This document shows, in pieces, positions 46,267 through 57,979 of a DNA stretch of 64,000 nt. The notes beneath the pieces are model-generated. The model did no database searches. It saw only the letters and a list, made by a program, of their open reading frames with translations, and was not told where the DNA came from. The stretch comes from Neoarius graeffei. Its lineage: Eukaryota > Chordata > Actinopteri > Siluriformes > Ariidae. The translations under genes were made by a program, and so were the position numbers. The stretch lies in contig NC_083571.1 of the NCBI RefSeq assembly GCF_027579695.1, forward strand, positions 73,418,279 to 73,482,278, in the 5' to 3' direction. Positions within the stretch are counted from its first letter, which is position 1. Each line of letters starts with the position of its first letter.

Positions 46267-48042
46267 TTAAAAACAATACATAAAGACATCTAAACTAAAG
46301 ACATTTTGATTGTGCTGGGGAAGGTGGAGACCAATAAGGTCAATAAGAGTCCTTCACCATGTTTCCTAGTATTACAACAGATTGATTATATTAACTAAAG
46401 GTGATGAAACAAAAGAGTAAAACAACAACTAATAACCATTACAACTAAATGATAACCAATAAATAGATAATAATTAATATTAAGTAAATTAATGAAAGTA
46501 ATAAGTAAAGAAATAACAAAAAATGACTAATTAGTGAAAATTTACCAACTAAGTTAACAAGCAAATTATATCAATTTGATAAATAATAAATAAACAAATA
46601 ATAACGAAAAAATACAACACCTTAAGAAATGCAACCAAGATATAAGGAGGAAATAAAAAAACAATGAAAAGAAAATTAGTTAAATGACTGGTTGTGTAGT
46701 AGAGAATTTTTTTGCATGTTCTTAAAGATGGATAATGATGTGCAGAGCTGTACGTTCCAATTTAAACTATTCCAAATTTGCGGGCACCTGAACATCATGG
46801 AGAACATTCGTTGCTTGGTTTTTACTCGGATCTGTTTCAGATTTTTCTGCTGCCTTGTACTGTATTGATGAAAATCCGAGTTATAGTTAAAAAGACCCTC
46901 AAATTGATGTGGTATAGAAGAACTACAGTTAATTATTTTATGGACAAAAAGACAAATTTGTAGCTTGTTTATATCGTATACAGTTATTACTTTTAGATTA
47001 CTAAAAAGCAATGCGGAGGGGAATGTGTACGAGACATTTGAAATGATCCAGACGAAGCGTTTTTGAAGAAGGAGTAGTGGCTTTAGTGAAGTAGAGTATG
47101 TACTAGCCCATACTATGTTACAATATGCTAGATAGGGATATATCAAACTATAGTATAGTATAATGAATGTTTTCGAAGATAGTAGATTTGCAATTTTCCT
47201 GATGATACCTATGTGATTTCCTATGATACCTATAAATTTTTTGGCAAATAAGGTCAATATGTTTTTTTCCACGTAAGTATTTCATCAATGGTGACACCTT
47301 AAAAATGTGTGTGCGTTACTTGATCAATGGGCATGTTGTTAATAGTTGTTAAAAAAATGTTGTTTTTACATTTTCTTTATTGTATTTTTTATTCTTCCCC
47401 GTAAAAATAATAAAATTTGTTTTCTTAACATTTAAGGACAATTTATTTGCTTGGAACCATTTGTTTATTTTATCTAATTCACAATTCATTCTACTTACTA
47501 ATATATCAAGATTTTACTGTGATGTAAATAAGTTAGTGTCATCTGCAAATAATAGTGCATATATTTAATCAGATACATAACCTAAATCATTGATATAGAT
47601 GAGAAATAACAGGGGACCCAGAATAGAACCTTGTGGAATGCCACAGGAGATTGGTTTTGTATTTGAAGAATAGATATTATTGGAAACATACTGTTTTCTA
47701 TTTGATAAGTAATCTTTTAACCAGGTGAAAACATAGCCATGAAAATGATAACAGTTAAGTTTCTCCATTAATATTTCGTGGTCCACCGTATCAAAGGCCT
47801 TCGATAGATCCAAAAAAACTCCAATGGTGAATTCATTCTTTTCTATAGCCGAGGTGATTTTATCTAATAAATTCAAGAGGGTCATGTACATTGAGTGATG
47901 TTTTCAGAATCCATATTGCTGTTCGTGAAGTATGGTATTCTCTTCCAGGTGCTGCAAAATTCTACTAATTTCTCAAGAACCTTTGAAAAGACCAGCAAAA
48001 GAGATATTGGCCGGTAATTTGACAATAAACAGGGATCTCCAG
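46267..48042 (-). mobile_element. LINE (L2/CR1/Jockey-like) fragment, unit C
   Basis: Better-preserved duplicate of 13437-15190. A frame at 47565-47891 contains RT motifs LDLSKAFDTVDH and [18 protein letters not shown]. After a TAA the catalytic FADDTN follows (around 47540). The C-terminal 198-codon frame (46676-47272) continues the protein. The 5' end is missing; a few stops and indels make it inactive. Confidence 0.85.
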
Positions 48043-49116
48043 CAGGGCTTTACATTAACTTTTTTGCTCACCGGCCACTGTGGCTAGTGGTTTTCCCGAG
48101 TCACTAGCTATTCTGGCTTTTCACTAGCCACAATTTTGTTGCCAGGAAATCGCAGTTTTTTCTTCACCATGATACGTTAAAGTTTGGAAGATATAGATTT
48201 AATTATGAATGGCAGAGTATAATGTATCTCTACAGTAGCACTCAAGTATTCATTGCTGTTAAGGTAGCTCCCTATATGAAAACATGCAACCAGTTCAGAT
48301 AAAAATATAAACAGAGTATTCTGTTTATTGAACTCAAATTCAAGCCCCTTACAAAATGAAATATCGTATATGAAAAATAACATTCAGTACAACTGAACTG
48401 ATTCTAATATTAAAAGTCCAATTCAAAACATTGATCATTGAAAAACATTTGATGTTTTGATATGCAAGTATTATGTGTATTATCAAGTATTGTTGTGGAT
48501 ATTATCAGGGGTTAAATTGGGATTGGTTATGTGGGGGGGCTCTGCCTCGTACCCGCCCCTGCCCCCACCGCCCTGCCCCAATATACTTTTTGGAAAATAA
48601 CCCTCTAATTTGATAACCATATCATATTGCACAGAGATATACACCTTATCTGTGTGTTGTAGGCCTATGTGTGTCTTGTAGTGCCCCCCTACACATTATG
48701 GCAGTTTGAATGTAGATTGGTTGGCCAATGTAACAGATTGTACAGGTTGTTGTACATTGGTTTGAAGGAAATGATTAGTGGGGGATCTGGGGGTCCTCCC
48801 CCAGAAGTTTTTTATTATCATACATGTTATTTGCTGAATTCTGGTGCATTTTAATAAGTTGTTAGCTGACTTTACAGAGGTAGGTTGAGCAATATCATAT
48901 TAAATCTTGTCACATGCCTACAGGTGAAAAATGTGAAGGAGAAATGTTCAGTGAGAAAATTTGAAGGCTTGCACAATCTTAAACCAAAACAGTTGATTTA
49001 TTTTGGAGGATAAATGTTAAATATGCCAAAATACTGTCAGTCAAATTGTCAATCAAATATATTCATGCAGTGAATGCAACCAAATACAAACAACACTATA
49101 ACATTGGAAGCATTTA

Positions 49117-49377
49117 TTATTATTGTTATTATTATGTATTCAATTATTTATTTGGCATGTGGTGCTTTTTGTATTGTCTAGAACGTACATAAGATGAGCA
49201 TATTATAGCAGCAACATAGAAGCACAATCATTTGAATGCAGCAAAAGTTTTGCTGCATTCAAATGATTGTGCTTCTATTTTGCTGCTATAATATGCTCAT
49301 CTTATGTATGTTCTAGACAATACAAAAAGCACCACATGCCAAATAAATAATTGAATACATAATAATAACAATAATAA
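49117..49377. repeat. 130-bp-arm palindrome
   Basis: Inverted duplication centred on 49247 with about two mismatches per arm and a 1-nt spacer. Confidence 0.85.
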
Positions 49378-49544
49378 TTACACTAATAATACACTAATAA
49401 TATTAACAATAAATAATAATAAATTAACATTAAATTAAATATTAACAATAAATAATAAAACACTAATAATATTAACAATACAGTGAACATAATCATTATC
49501 ATATTTTTTATTATTAAAAACAAAATATCAAATAATACTGAAGA

Positions 49545-49668
49545 GGGGAAAAAATAATACTGATCTAAATATGTTGTGTTTTTATTTTTAGACAGTATGT
49601 GTTTTGCTAAACACATACTGTCTAAAAATAAAAACACAACATATTTAGATCAGTATTATTTTTTCCCC
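49545..49668. repeat. 60-bp-arm perfect palindrome
   Basis: Arms 49545-49604 and 49609-49668 read as exact complements, with a 4-nt spacer. Confidence 0.88.
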
Positions 49669-50182
49669 TGGAAATTGAACTCGCCAAATGCACAGACAGT
49701 TCGTTCAAGCACCTCTGATGGATTAGGATCGTATGCAGGTAAAAGGGGAGACAGTGTATGGAGAAAATTATAAACAAGTCACAACGCTGAAACACAAACC
49801 CAAAAACCCGCAAACCACGACTTCTGATTTTTTTTTAAAGCGAGCTCACAAAAAAAGAAACCCCAAAGTCGCTTATAAAAAGCGGAATTGGCAACCCACG
49901 CAGTGTTCCAGAAACCAGAATCTCTGATCACAAGTTCTGTTCTAAATAGCTTTGACAGGTCGTCTTGTTATCAGGAAAACTATGATCTATCTCATAAAAG
50001 TCATGGGTTTATTGATTAATAAAACGATATTTAATTATTCAGAACTGAAAATCATGAAAAGGGTTTGTTGCTTTTGATGTGTGCGTGATCATATGCCATC
50101 CGCTCCGAGCTTATGTGCCGGGGCTCAGCCCCGGACAGCCCCGGCCCAATTTAACCCCTGGATATTATGTATTATCTATTAA

Positions 50183-50233
<51 letters not shown>

Positions 50234-51011
50234 CATGTGTAGAGAGAGACATTAAATGTCCTCATTACATTCATCATCAGATGAGTCTGAATGGTCCATG
50301 AAAAATGGTCTTCGTGACCTTAGGCTTTCAGCAGGCCATAAGTTGATAGCTGGGGTGAGATCAACTTCTTTCCAATCACGTGAAGGTTTCTAAACAGCAG
50401 CTCCATCATCTCCAGCTCAGCCGACTTCATGACAGCCAGGGACTGAAAGCAATGCTGTCCTGTAGTGACCAGCCGTCTTCGCCTGCTTTGATTTTATAGT
50501 ACTGATGTGTGCATTTGACTTTTCATGCTCCTTTATAGTTTCGATTTTAAAATCACTGGTGCCTGTCTTTGCCAGACTTTCTCCAGTCTTTGCAGTACAT
50601 GGTATTTTCGGTTTTGCTATGAACTAGCCAATCTCACCTGAACTTCCATTTGTCATTGAACTGTCTTATCTTCCTATTAGCGTCTTGTTCATCTCCATGG
50701 CCGCAGCCAGCTCTGAGGCCCCCGCGGTCCGGACCGCGGTCATTTTGAAGAGCTGAAAATACATTTGTCCGCTAAATATTCAACTGGATAAAAAAAATAA
50801 AGAATAACATTAAAACGTCTCCATAAAAAGTACATTGTTAATGATGTTAAATGTTGATTCTGTCTCAGTTTGGTGCGTGCGGCTCTGAGACCAAGAAGAC
50901 AAAAGCGAATGAGCACATGCGTGACTCGGGGGAGGAACACAGTGCAGGAGACACGGGGTTTCCATGGTAACCATCAGCGCACTTTCATGAAGCTGATAAA
51001 TTTACATTTTC

Positions 51012-51108
51012 AAACCTCATAGTCATCTGGGATAGGCTCCAGCTTGCCTGCGACCCTGCAGAACAGGATAAAGTGGCTAGAGATAATGAGACGAGATGAA
51101 ATGAAAAA
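51012..51108 (+). mobile_element. SINE 3' fragment, unit C
   Basis: Duplicate of 16449-16546: the conserved GGGATAGGCTCCAGCTTGCC end and GAGAT-like tail only. Confidence 0.8.
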
Positions 51109-51714
51109 ATAAATATATTAAGGTCGGTCCGTATCGTGAAATACCGTGACCTCGGCCCAAAGGCCTCGGTCAGTATTTTCAAGACCTCGGTCACGGTATT
51201 TCACCATACGGAACCCCCCAGCTGGTAAATAATACACACACACACACACACACACACGATGGTACTGTTCTCGGGGATTTTAAAATGCTGCTCCGGCGCT
51301 GCGCATCTCTGCCCCTTTTCCCTGAGCAGCAGGGTTTGAAACTCCAGCTATATGCCGCCAAATAGTGCGCTTGTCAGTCGTCAGCAACTTTGTTGCTTCG
51401 TTCATTAACCGCAGGTTACCGCATCACTGATTTTATCTGACGTTAATGAACGTTCTAAACAATTCTAACATGTTGTCAGAATGTTTATGCAGGTGCTCAT
51501 GGGAGTTGTAGGCGCGCAATATCACATTGCAATGCGTTTATTATATCAGACGCCTTCAAGTGAAAATTACAATTAAAATATATTGTATACCACAGAATAA
51601 ACCACCCGCCAAAGTGGCTAGTGGGACTAAAGTCATTACCCGCCAAAGCCGAATTTTAGCCGCATTTGGCGGGTGGGCGGGTGCTAATGTAAAGCCCTGG
51701 GCTCTGCTGGGACA

Positions 51715-52410
51715 GACAGTACATGATACTGCGACAAGGCAGCTCCTCTACTGTACTTTAGTGAGGCCCTGCCTTGAATGTGCATGTAATTTATGGTCAC
51801 CAGCACAAAGCTCGAATACAGAGCATTCAGAGACATGCAACTAAGTTTATTCTAAATTAACCTCCTTCTGCTGTCTGCTACACAGAAATACTTAAATCTC
51901 TGAAACATTTACTGTTGGAACATAGGCGTGAGATTAGTGACTTGATACTGTTTTATAAGATTCGGTCTGGCATTACTACTGCTAATTTCCAGCTTACTAA
52001 TTTCTGCTACATCTTGCTATTCCACCCGGAACTTTGATGTTGCTAACTACCGTCCTCTTTCCAGTCATGAACAGAACTATTTACGGGAATCCTATTTCCC
52101 AAGAACTGGTAAACTCTAGAACAGCCTTTCTTCAAATATTAAGAACACAATCAGTCTAACTGTATTTAAGAGTCGACCTCATATTTTATATTTTGAAAAG
52201 TTACCTACGTACCGGCCACCATAGTCAGTTATCTATTTTATTAATAATAGGACATTAGAAACGTTTTTCTTTTTTATACATAATTTGTTTATATATTTTT
52301 ATAGTTTATTAACAATCTATATTTTTATGTTTTGCATTTGTGTAATTGGTTCTATCCGTCCTGTAATTTTCGCCTGTCAATCAGTTCTGTATGGATTTAT
52401 GTCGAGCTAA
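51715..52410 (+). pseudogene. LINE reverse transcriptase 3' fragment, unit C
   Basis: Longer version of the unit-A fragment, including the REISDLILFYKIRSG region at about 51920-51970 and about 300 bp of 3' sequence that unit A lacks. Frames are broken by stops. Confidence 0.8.
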
Positions 52411-52552
52411 CTAAACTAAACTAAACTAAACTAAACTAAACTAAACTAAACTAAACTAAACTAAACTAAACTAAACTGTCGAGCTAACTAAACTAAACTA
52501 AACTAAACTAAACTAAACTAAACTAAACTAAACTAAACTAAACTAAACTAAA
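52411..52552 (+). repeat. (CTAAA)n microsatellite, doubled
   Basis: Two arrays separated by a repeated GTCGAGCTAA, suggesting that the array and its left border were duplicated together. Confidence 0.85.
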
Positions 52553-52790
52553 AACCTGCTCCAGCCCAAACTGATCAACTGAGTTCTTTGCTTCTTTTCT
52601 GTCCTGGCACGATAACTTCATCTGATGGTTTGAAGAGGGATAGAAAAGTGTTGCTGAGATTAAAAAGTTTTGGTGGGACTTCAACTAAAATTCATTATTT
52701 TACTGGTATTTTTTCCCCCCCACATCCAGTGCAACTGAATTGGAATGATCTGAGGAATGCGTTTAGTTTTACTAGTTAAACATTATATTT

Positions 52791-52902
52791 ACTGTACTTA
52801 TAAACAAGATTGTAATTTGTGAGTGAAAATAAATGTCTTCATTATATATAATGAAGACATTTATTTTCACTCACAAATTACAATCTTGTTTATAAGTACA
52901 GT
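52791..52902. repeat. 56-bp-arm perfect palindrome
   Basis: Arms 52791-52846 and 52847-52902 with no spacer, centred on CATTATA|TATAATG. Unit A (about 19698-19755) has only the left arm. Confidence 0.88.
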
Positions 52903-53085
52903 ACTATAGTACTATAGTATTCATTATAAAAAGATCAGATTTTGTCTTTTTTAAATGTTGTACAGAGAATGGTGACACAAGGGTGTGGTCTCAGTGTGCA
53001 GTATGAACAACATTACAGGCATTTTGCAGACGCTCTGATCCAGAGTGACGTACAACAGACCCAAAGCAGCCTGGGGAGCTGTTGT

Positions 53086-53122
<37 letters not shown>
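53086..53122 (+). repeat. 37-nt poly(G) run
   Basis: Uninterrupted G run inside the teleost short repeat also present at 19850-20040, where the run is about 14. Confidence 0.9.
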
Positions 53123-53123
<1 letters not shown>

Positions 53124-53476
53124 CAGGTGTTTTACTCAAGGGCACTTCAGTGATTCCTGCTGGTCCAGGGACTCAGACCTGTGACCTTTTGGTCCCAAAG
53201 CTGCTTCTCTAATCATTAGGCCATGGCTTCCAACAGAAAATCCTCTGAGAGCATTAACATTATGTAATTTAAAATCACATTCTAAATTTTATTTTTACCC
53301 TTTCTTTATCCTGCTATAAATAAATGAACAAACAAATGAAAAATGCAGGAAATGTCATTTGGTAAAAATGTTGTTTTTCAGGTTGTCACCCAAGCTGTGT
53401 TTGGCTCCCACGCCCTTTTGACATAATGCACTCACAGAATTGATTCATGGCAGAGTTAGTTTTTATGCATATACAT

Positions 53477-53852
53477 CTCATCTCATCTCATTATCTCTAG
53501 CCGCTTTATCCTGTTCTACAGGGTAGCAGGCAAGCTGGAGCCTATCCCAGATGACTACAGGCGAAAGGCGGGGTACACCCTGGACAAGTCGCCAGGTCAT
53601 CACAGGGCTGACACATCAGACAACCATTCACACTCACATTCACACCTACGGTCAATTTAGAGTCACCTGTTAACCTAACCTACATGTCTTTGGACTGTAG
53701 GGGAAACCTGAGCACCCGGAGGAAACCCAGGCGGACACGGGGAGAACATGCAAACTCCTCACAGAAAGGCCCTCGCTGGCCATGGGGCTCGAACCCAGAC
53801 CTTCTTGCTGTGAGGCGACAGCGCTAACCACTACACCACCGTGCCGCCTTGT
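53477..53852 (-). mobile_element. DANA/Mermaid-type SINE, minus strand
   Basis: Full-length reverse copy (CTCATCTCATTATCTCTAGC ... CACCACCGTGCCGCC). It lies just after the point (about 53425) where homology to the promoter of the other gene copies is lost. Confidence 0.9.
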
Positions 53853-54023
53853 TTCAAATGTATGCATCAAAATTAATTATAATCTACATAATTTAATCAA
53901 TTCTAAAATGTATGAAATTTAATTATTTATTATATATTAATATGGTTTAAATAATCAAAGGTATAAAACAAACATGATTCTGTTCTTTAAAATTTATGTG
54001 ATTGGTTTTCATAGACGTTATTA

Positions 54024-54398
54024 GGGGCAGCACGGTGGTGCAGTGGTTAGTGCTGTCGCCTCACAGCAAGAAGGTCTGGGTTCGAGCCCCGTGGCCGGCA
54101 AGGGCCTTTCTGTGCGGAGTTTGCATGTTCTCCCCGTGTCTGCGTGGGTGTGCTCCGGTTTCCCCCACAGTCCAAAGACATGTAGGTTAGGTTAACTGGT
54201 GACTCTAAATTGACCGTAGGTGTGAATGTGAGTGTGAATGGTTGTCTGTGTCTATGTGTCAGCCCTGTGATGACCTGGCGACTTGTCCAGGGTGTACCCC
54301 GCCTTTCGCCCGTAGTCAGCTGGGATAGGCTCCAGCTCGCCTGCGACCCTGTAGAACAGGATAAAGCGGCTACAGATGATGAGATGAGATGAGATGAG
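54024..54398 (+). mobile_element. DANA/Mermaid-type SINE
   Basis: Full-length copy with a GGCAGCACGGTGGTGCAGTG head and (GAGAT)n tail. Confidence 0.9.
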
Positions 54399-54548
54399 TT
54401 AAGAAGTTATTAGAAGAAATGGGGAAACCGGAAACGTTGTCAGTCCAATAGGGGGCAATAGCGCAACTTTTTGGAAGCCGGCTGCCAAAGATACATAGAA
54501 GAAGAAGAAGACCTAAAGAAGAAGCTAAACTCCGGAAAATTCTGGTTG

Positions 54549-54720
54549 AAGTCAGTTTCGTGTTGGACGTTAATTTAACATTCAAAATTCAAAGATAAGC
54601 CTTGTCAAACCAACCTTGAAAACAAAGACAAATGTCCCTCATTCCACAAGACTTATTTTTCCCTGGATATATCACGTTTTTATTTTGAATGTTAAATTAA
54701 TGTCCAATATGAAACTGACA
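54549..54720. repeat. Fold-back repeat, 37-bp arms
   Basis: GTCAGTTTCGTGTTGGACG at the left is the complement, with three mismatches over 37 bp, of the right end (54684-54720). No gene. Confidence 0.65.
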
Positions 54721-55092
54721 TTGCCCAGGCCGACAACGAGGCGTGAGGAGAAAGGAAAGTGGAAAGGAAAGAAGTTGGCATAATGAGAAGCATCCTGTCC
54801 TTTCTTACGCCGACAGCTATGGGCACTGAAAAGTTGAGAGAGAGAGAGAGAGAGATGTCAAAAGATTTGTTCTAAAGAAAAGTGTTTCGGGTCCTGCCAA
54901 AGCATTAATGTTAATAAATGTCTTGAATCCAGAAGCTGATCTGATTATTCTTAAGCAGCTTTAAGATTGTACTGAATGGAAAAGAATTGCATAAATGTGA
55001 TGCATTTTGATTAATTTGGTTTATTACCTAAGCATAAATAACATGTAATTTAAATACATATATGCTATTTATCTTGTATACACATAAGCCCG

Positions 55093-55463
55093 GGGCGGTA
55101 CGGTGGTGTAGTGGTTAGCGCTGTCGCCTCACAGCAAGAAGGTCCTGGGTTCGATCCCCGGGGCCGGCGAGGGCCTTTCTGTGTGGAGTTTGCATGTTCT
55201 CCCCGTGGGTTTCCTCCGGGTGCTCCGGTTTCCCCCCACAGTCCAAAGACATGCAGGTTAGGTTAACTGGTGACTCTAAATTGAGCGTAGGTGTGAATGT
55301 GAGTGTGAATGGTTGTCTGTGTCTATGTGTCAGCCCTGTGATGACCTGGCGACTTGTCCAGGGTGTACCCCGCCTTTCGCCCGTAGTCAGCTGGGATAGA
55401 CTCCAGCTCGCCTGCGACCCTGTAGAAGGATAAAGCGGCTAGAGATAATGAGATGAGATGAGA
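55093..55463 (+). mobile_element. DANA/Mermaid-type SINE
   Basis: Full-length copy flanked by a long direct repeat ACACATAAGCCCGG (about 55080-55093 and 55463-55476). Confidence 0.9.
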
Positions 55464-55662
55464 CACATAAGCCCGGATAAGTTGAGTTTACTTAAAAAAT
55501 TTGAGGAAACCGGTTGCCTTAAAAAAATTAAGTAATGTATTATCAAAACTTGAGTGAATTAAACTTAAATGCTTGATGGGAATGAAATTGCTATTTTAAG
55601 TACAACACACTAAATACCAAGTTGATTTATCTTAAAATCTTTTGCTAAACCAATTGCTTTGT

Positions 55663-55903
55663 CTCATCTCATCTCATCATCTCTAGCCGCTTTATCCTTC
55701 TACAGGGTCGCAGGCAAGCTGGAGCCTATCCCAGCTGACTACAGGCGAAAGGCGGGGTACACCCTGGACAAGTCGCCAGGTCATCACAGGGCTGACACAT
55801 AGACACAGACAACCATTCACACTCACATTCACACCTACGCTCAATTTAGAGTCACCAGTCAACCTAACCTGCATGTCTTTGGACTGTGGGGGAAACCGGA
55901 GCG
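55663..55903 (-). mobile_element. Truncated SINE, minus strand
   Basis: Body and tail only. The tRNA head is replaced at about 55903 by the hAT-like sequence that follows. Confidence 0.85.
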
Positions 55904-56181
55904 TGGCCTACCCACGTCTGTTGTCCAAATCTACTCTGATTGGCTTACTGTGTCGTTGTCTCGCGTCTCCCCGCCCCACACTAAAGCAGAGTAAAGAAAG
56001 GCTGAACGAGCAGCGTGCCAGATGAGAACAGCTTTAATAAAGTAACGCATAGTATTTTATTGTAAGTAACGGGAACGGCGTTATAACGATGTAAAAAGTA
56101 ATTAGTTAGATTACTCGTTACTAAAAAAAGTAACGCCGTTAGTAACGCCGTTTATTTCTAACGCCGTTATTCCCATCACTG
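55904..56181. mobile_element. hAT element end with TAACGCCGTTA motifs
   Basis: Ends ...AACGCCGTTATTCCCATCACTG, the complement of the common CAGTGATGGGAATAACGG hAT terminus, with repeated TAACGGCGTTA-type subterminal motifs (56078-56165). Only one end is present. Confidence 0.7.
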
Positions 56182-56740
56182 GGTAAGACAGCCAACTTTT
56201 TCCAGCCCCTTAAAGTAACCCCAACCAAGGCACGCGCGGCACGCAATTCATGTTACAAACGAGGGGAGAGCAAGTCACACTGAACACCATATCAAACGCA
56301 CAGGGCATTGAATCATTTCATAACCACAACGACTTAATAACATTGTGTTTCATATATCTGATTGAGGCTAAGAATATTCACATTAGCCCGCAATCATACC
56401 CCGCCGTTTCTCGAGCGGTGTGTTCTTCTCTACTTTTCACACTGGACAGTACGCACGCACGCACAACAAAAGTCCGGCGCATTGCATTTCGCACCTGAAT
56501 AGTTGCAGACTAAGGAAATGTTAAAATGTTAAAACTGTAAAAATGTTAAAATGCTAAAATGAAACGGTTGTTGACCGGTTGAATGGTTTTTGAACACCTG
56601 TCATTTAAGGGTTGGAGTGAGTAGAGACTGGGATAAGAGAGGTGGGTGTGTGTGTGGGTTGGCCCGGGGGGTGGGGGTGGGGTTGTTAGGGGGGGCCCAT
56701 TCAGAGCATTTTGTCCCGGGCCCAGCCAAAGCTGTCAGCG
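56182..56740. other. Unassigned sequence
   Basis: No paralogous match in this window and no convincing gene. Its right part (GGGGGGCCCATTCAGAGC...) looks like a repeat end next to the point where homology to the SEA gene intron resumes (about 56745). Confidence 0.4.
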
Positions 56741-57979
56741 GCCCTGGAAACAGATGAAGTGTTCCTTTCAGAATGTTAGTGATACAGATTACTTCAGAAG
56801 GCTTCATTGTATAAACAGCATGATGGTGGTAGTATTTGGATTTGAATATCATTACGTGCCAAGGTAATGAAACTCTGTTTTAATGCCATCCATCGAGACC
56901 TTATTTGAGATGGTTCTTGTCATTTGCAGATCACATCTAATGATCTATACTCAGGAAATGTTGCAGTTGAACAAACAGAGAAGAGTAGTATAGGGGGAAA
57001 ATATTCCAAATGTTCCATGGAAAATACACACTTCTTTCTTTTAATTATCATTGTTTACTTCCAGCATTTAAAAAGGGGAAGGGGCAGGGAATAACATCTA
57101 TAATTTTATTATAATTTAAAAGTTTATATTTAACTTTTGGCATTTGAATCTGAACTGTGTTTCATCTGAATAACAAACACAGTACACAGAAAAGTTCTAA
57201 CCCTTTTATTCAAGCAAAAAACAAAACAAAACACTGAACTTAAAGATTTTTCATTTGTCCTTTTATGTAATTTGTACTTTGATATAGATGTGCTCAGTCC
57301 ATCAACTTTCCGTTTCTCCTCCAAAATTATTTTCGTGGAAGATTAATGATAGACTAAATAATCCACTTCATTCACATTCATTCCACCTGTGAGTGAGTCT
57401 GTACTGCGCCTCCTGGCGACGTGTTACGGAAACGTCACCAACATGGACTAGAATATATTAACCGAATGGGGCTCAAAACTCAGTGGGTGTGTCACACTGT
57501 GTAGTCATGTTATACACTGGCACTGATTGGCTGTATGCACCTCCAGTAGAGCGTATCCCTGCCTCCAGCACTGGGCAAGTTCCAGTTCACCCACAGCCTC
57601 GCTTCACATCATTCTGGCAGTGGTGCTGTTACACTCGGTCTAAAAAAATCACAAAGAATCTTCTTTAAAATGTTTGTTAATCGCAGATAAGGTGATGTGA
57701 ATGCTTAAAATATGGAACCTTATATTTATTTTTCTTTTACCTTTGGAGTGTGTGTGTGTGTGTGTGTGTGTGTAATCCTGCTAGTCCATTGATATGAGCC
57801 GCCCCTGACTCTGCAGTTTACCTCAGAGATGATAGTCATAGATTCAACAGATCTGTGATTCAGCTGAGCTTTATGAAGCACATTGCCTTGTTTCTGTTTT
57901 ATCAGTATCAGTTTCTAATTTTGATTTCAACTTTGTTATGGTCCACTATTCTAATCATCTCCAATGGTCATGACTTCAG

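Larger units (their letters stand above)
48506..50160. mobile_element. hAT element with perfect 16-bp ends CAGGGGTTAAATTGGG
   Basis: Perfect terminal repeats CAGGGGTTAAATTGGG and CCCAATTTAACCCCTG, and a perfect 8-bp duplication GATATTAT (48498-48505 and 50161-50168). The empty site is at about 15620. 1655 bp, non-coding, with two large internal inverted duplications. Confidence 0.88.
48043..51699. mobile_element. Large hAT-like element, unit C
   Basis: Same ends as in unit A: CAGGGCTTTACATTAAC at 48043 and GCTAATGTAAAGCCCTG ending at 51699. It carries an extra hAT insertion (48506-50160) and lacks about 1 kb of the interior (junction near 51270, after GATGGTACTGTTC). No transposase frame survives. 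Confidence 0.65.

Noticed and set aside
49383-49773. ORFs with nearly the same peptide on both strands
   Set aside because: Consequence of the perfect 60-bp palindrome, not of coding.
55093-55463. Regularly spaced repeats as a CRISPR-like array
   Set aside because: The repeats are (GAGAT)n, (CTAAA)n or SINEs. There are no unique spacers of constant length and the DNA is eukaryotic.
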